From an uncultured Lachnospiraceae bacterium (GTDB lineage Bacteria; Bacillota; Clostridia; Lachnospirales; Lachnospiraceae), in NCBI GenBank assembly GCA_946183625.1, contig CAMHCL010000071.1, forward strand, positions 1 through 8,216: a stretch of 8,216 nt of DNA, read 5' to 3'. The notes under the pieces were generated by a model. That model did not search any database, was not told the DNA's origin, and was given only the letters and a program-made list of their open reading frames with translations. The translations under genes and the position numbers were made by a program. This document shows, in pieces, positions 5,994 through 8,216 of this stretch. The stretch's first letter is position 1, and each line of letters starts with the position of its first letter.

Positions 5994-7262
5994 ATGGACC
6001 CGAGTGATACTATACAGCTGATAGCGTTAATTATTTTGCTTGTATTATCCGGATTTTTCTCATCTGCCGAAACTGCACTTACGACAGTAAGTATCAATAA
6101 GCTTAAGGCTTTAGCAGATGAAAAGGGCAGAAAAGCGAAGAAAGCACAGAAGGTTATCAGGATGCGTGAAAATTCATCGAAACTTCTGTCAGCAGTTCTG
6201 GTATGCAACAACATTGTGAACCTGTCTGCGTCAGCAATATCGACTGTGTTATGTACTAAGCTTTTCGGAAATGCTTACATAGGACTGGCAACAGGTATAC
6301 TTACCTTGCTGGTGCTTATATTTGGTGAGATAACACCTAAGACAATTGCAGCTACATACAACCTGGAGATGGCTCTGTTTTTTGCAGGGCCAATCTATGT
6401 GTTGATGGTCATACTTACTCCGATCATATGGATACTTAATAAGATATGTGGAATCATATTTAAGATACTCCGAATAGATCCTGACAAGAACCCTGACCAG
6501 ATGACTGAAAGCGAACTGTTGAAGATCGTTGATGTCAGTAATGAAGAGGGTGTTATTGAATCTTCAGAGAAGAAGATGATAACAAATGTGGTGGATTTCG
6601 GTGATGCAGTATCCAAGGATATCATGATCCCTAGAGCGGATATGGTGTGTCTTGATATAGATACAGAGTATGACGAGATTATAGAGGTCATTTCAACTGA
6701 AAACTATTCCAGAATACCGATATATAGTGAATCCAAGGATCACATTATCGGTATACTCCATGTTAAGGACCTTATCATGGAAAGAGAGAAGAATGGCAAG
6801 GACAAAGTGTCTATCAGGAACCTGATGCGAGCCCCTGTTTATGTTTATGAGTATCAGAGGACTGCGCAGATCTTCGCTGACATGAAAACTTCCGCAACTA
6901 CCATGTGTATCGTCCTTGATGAGTACGGAATTACCGCCGGACTTATTACCATGGAAGATCTGATCGAGGAGATAGTTGGTGATATCCGTGATGAGTATGA
7001 TGAGAGTGAAGACGAGCTCATAAAGGAGATAAAGCCTGGATACTATGATGTGGACGGCGGAATCAAGCTCGATGACCTGAATGATGCCATAGGAACAGAG
7101 CTGTCCTCTGATGATTATGATTCACTGGGCGGACTTATCATAGAAACTCTGGACCGTCTACCAAATGAGGGAGACCGCGTGCTGACAGGTGATGTGAGCC
7201 TCTCAGTCAAGAAGGTCAATAATAACAGAGTTGAGCGAGTTCTGGTGGCAATCCAGAATTAG
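5994..7262 (+). CDS. CNNM/CorB-like membrane protein (DUF21, CBS pair, CorC_HlyC domain)
   Basis: This is a 422-residue integral membrane protein of the CNNM/CorB family, often annotated as hemolysin C or hemolysin-related; characterised relatives move or regulate Mg2+. The DUF21 domain (about 5-165) has hydrophobic segments near 7-26, 64-86, 94-112 and 125-158. It carries the conserved GFFSSAETAL (20-29), CNN (71-73) and FGEITPK (110-116). A CBS-domain pair follows (about 205-330), with MIPRADMV (211-218), YSRIPIYS (238-245), IIGILHVKDL (251-260) and the second CBS segment TAGLITMEDLIEEIVGDI (314-331). The C-terminal CorC_HlyC domain runs from about 345 to 420. The start ATG is 9 nt past the upstream TGA. 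Its AAGGAG (5976-5981) is made by the last two sense codons of the TrpR-like gene, at a rather long 12-nt spacing, which suggests translational coupling. Transport of Mg2+ is inferred from family only. Confidence 0.93.
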   Translation: MDPSDTIQLIALIILLVLSGFFSSAETALTTVSINKLKALADEKGRKAKKAQKVIRMRENSSKLLSAVLVCNNIVNLSASAISTVLCTKLFGNAYIGLATGILTLLVLIFGEITPKTIAATYNLEMALFFAGPIYVLMVILTPIIWILNKICGIIFKILRIDPDKNPDQMTESELLKIVDVSNEEGVIESSEKKMITNVVDFGDAVSKDIMIPRADMVCLDIDTEYDEIIEVISTENYSRIPIYSESKDHIIGILHVKDLIMEREKNGKDKVSIRNLMRAPVYVYEYQRTAQIFADMKTSATTMCIVLDEYGITAGLITMEDLIEEIVGDIRDEYDESEDELIKEIKPGYYDVDGGIKLDDLNDAIGTELSSDDYDSLGGLIIETLDRLPNEGDRVLTGDVSLSVKKVNNNRVERVLVAIQN

Positions 7263-7268
7263 AATGAT

Positions 7269-7295
7269 TGTCAAATGTACCGAGTACATTTGACA
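7269..7295. repeat. Perfect 12-bp inverted repeat with CGA spacer before the ABC-F gene
   Basis: The left arm TGTCAAATGTAC (7269-7280) and right arm GTACATTTGACA (7284-7295) are exact reverse complements around the 3-base spacer CGA. It begins 7 nt after the corC-like stop. As RNA it would form a 12-bp hairpin, but no U tract follows on the plus strand, so it is not a canonical terminator. The right arm ends in a perfect -35 consensus TTGACA (7290-7295), but no good -10 lies 16-18 bp downstream. It could be a dimeric repressor operator, a factor-assisted terminator or mRNA 3'-end stabiliser, or one copy of a dispersed intergenic palindrome. The structure is certain; its role is not. Confidence 0.8.
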
Positions 7296-7313
7296 TATAA
7301 GATAATATATACA

Positions 7314-7322
7314 TGTTACAAG
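7314..7322 (+). promoter_or_regulatory. Possible weak extended -10 for the ABC-F gene
   Basis: TGTTACAAG (7314-7322) reads as an extended -10, with TG followed by TACAAG (4 of 6 matches). The TTGACA in the inverted repeat lies 21 bp upstream, too far for normal spacing, so this site would depend on the TG extension or on DNA distortion at the repeat. It is offered only as the best candidate in the 89-bp gap between the corC-like and ABC-F genes. Confidence 0.25.
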
Positions 7323-7351
7323 AAAACATAAAAAAGAATTGAGGATTAATT

Positions 7352-8216
7352 ATGATTAGTGCAAACAATGTGTCACTGAGATTTGGAAAGAAGGCTCTTT
7401 TCGAGGATGTAAATATCACATTTACACCTGGAAACTGCTACGGACTTATAGGTGCAAATGGTGCCGGTAAGTCTACATTTCTCAAAATCCTGTCAGGAGA
7501 ACTTGAGTCTACTACAGGCGATATTTCCATGGATCCGGGCGAGAGACTTTCGGTCTTAGAACAGGACCACTTTAAGTATGATGACTATCCAGTAATCGAT
7601 ACTGTTATCATGGGTAACAAGAAGCTCTACGATATCAGACAGGAAAAGGATGCTATCTATGCGAAGGAAGATTTCACTGATGAAGATGGTGTAAGAGCTT
7701 CTGAGCTTGAAGCAGAGTTTGCTGAGATGGATGGCTGGAATGCAGAGGCTGATGCTGAGACATTGCTTAATGGACTTGGTGTTGAGACTGAAGATCATTA
7801 CAAGATGATGGGAGAGCTTGATGACAACGTTAAGGTCAAGGTTCTTCTTGCAAAGGCACTCTTTGGTAATCCTGATGTTCTTCTTCTGGATGAGCCTACA
7901 AACCACCTGGATATGGATGCTATAGCATGGCTGGAGGAGTTCCTTATCAACTTCGATAATACAGTTATAGTTGTAAGCCACGATAGATATTTCCTGAATA
8001 AGGTTTGTACACATACTGCCGATCTGGACTATGGTAAGATCCAGATATATGCAGGTAACTATGATTTCTGGTATGAGTCCAGTCAGCTGATGATACGTCA
8101 GATGAAGGAAGCTAACAAGAAGAAGGAAGAGCAGATCAAGGAACTGAAGGAATTCATCGCCAGATTCTCTGCAAATGCTTCTAAGTCAAAGCAGGCTACA
8201 TCACGTAAGAAGGCTC
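7352..8216 (+). CDS. ABC-F ATPase, YbiT/YkpA-like (3' truncated)
   Basis: This is a soluble, ribosome-associated type of ATPase with two ABC domains and no membrane domain; ABC-F proteins act at the ribosomal E site in translation or antibiotic protection. I translated 288 codons, running off the right edge. The first ABC domain has Walker A GANGAGKST (34-42), Walker B VLLLDEP (176-182) followed by TNHLD (183-187), and the H-loop VVSHDRYFL (207-215). The sequence tracks E. coli YbiT closely by eye, for example VIDTVIMGNKKL (81-92), CTHTADLDYGKI (219-230) and RFSANASKSKQATSR (271-285). This favours the housekeeping YbiT/YkpA group over resistance types. From about 243 the charged, lysine- and glutamate-rich helix is the start of the inter-domain linker. 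The signature motif is degenerate: GELDDNVKVKVLLAKAL (154-170) lacks LSGGE. The start is supported by GAGG at 7341-7344, 7 nt upstream. The second ABC domain lies outside the window. Confidence 0.95.
   Translation, partial: MISANNVSLRFGKKALFEDVNITFTPGNCYGLIGANGAGKSTFLKILSGELESTTGDISMDPGERLSVLEQDHFKYDDYPVIDTVIMGNKKLYDIRQEKDAIYAKEDFTDEDGVRASELEAEFAEMDGWNAEADAETLLNGLGVETEDHYKMMGELDDNVKVKVLLAKALFGNPDVLLLDEPTNHLDMDAIAWLEEFLINFDNTVIVVSHDRYFLNKVCTHTADLDYGKIQIYAGNYDFWYESSQLMIRQMKEANKKKEEQIKELKEFIARFSANASKSKQATSRKKA

Noticed and set aside
7290..7318. Standard sigma-A promoter using TTGACA at 7290-7295
   Set aside because: The hexamers at 16-18 bp spacing (CATGTT, ATGTTA, TGTTAC) match TATAAT at no more than three positions, so a normal promoter is not supported.
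7556..8014. Minus-strand open frame of about 150 codons near the right edge
   Set aside because: It is antisense to the Walker B and H-loop region of the ABC-F gene, whose plus-strand frame is clearly coding; a shadow.

Overview
The window looks like ordinary chromosome from an AT-leaning anaerobic Firmicute, most likely a Lachnospiraceae member (Butyrivibrio/Roseburia/Eubacterium type). This is judged from the protein families, the strong AGGAG-type ribosome binding sites and frequent ATA and AGA codons; no 16S or other marker is present to fix the genus. I see no phage, transposon, CRISPR, tRNA or rRNA signature, and no clear candidate for a new multi-gene system.

Layout, left to right. 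(1) The 3' part of a Cof-type HAD phosphatase, cut by the left edge. (2) icd, a eukaryote-like NADP isocitrate dehydrogenase, with its own sigma-A-like promoter. (3) A bidirectional hairpin terminator shared with the convergent minus-strand pair, made of a small HD-domain protein followed 19 nt later by a long-form citrate synthase. (4) A divergent intergenic region of about 206 bp with two extended -10 promoters, one driving HD-citrate synthase leftward and one driving a cytoplasmic GH13 alpha-amylase rightward. (5) A TrpR-like HTH protein (YerC/YecD family) and, 9 nt later, a CNNM/CorC-type membrane protein with CBS domains, translationally linked. (6) A perfect 12-bp inverted repeat in the gap after corC. 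(7) The 5' part of a YbiT/YkpA-type ABC-F ATPase, cut by the right edge.

Functionally, citrate synthase and isocitrate dehydrogenase are the first and third steps of the oxidative branch from oxaloacetate and acetyl-CoA to 2-oxoglutarate, the carbon skeleton for glutamate. They meet tail to tail at one terminator, and no aconitase gene lies in the window. The amylase lacks a signal peptide and so should act on internal or imported alpha-glucans. The remaining genes are housekeeping or regulatory. The points most worth a second look are the inverted repeat before the ABC-F gene, the HD protein apparently co-transcribed with citrate synthase, and the degenerate ABC signature in the ABC-F protein.
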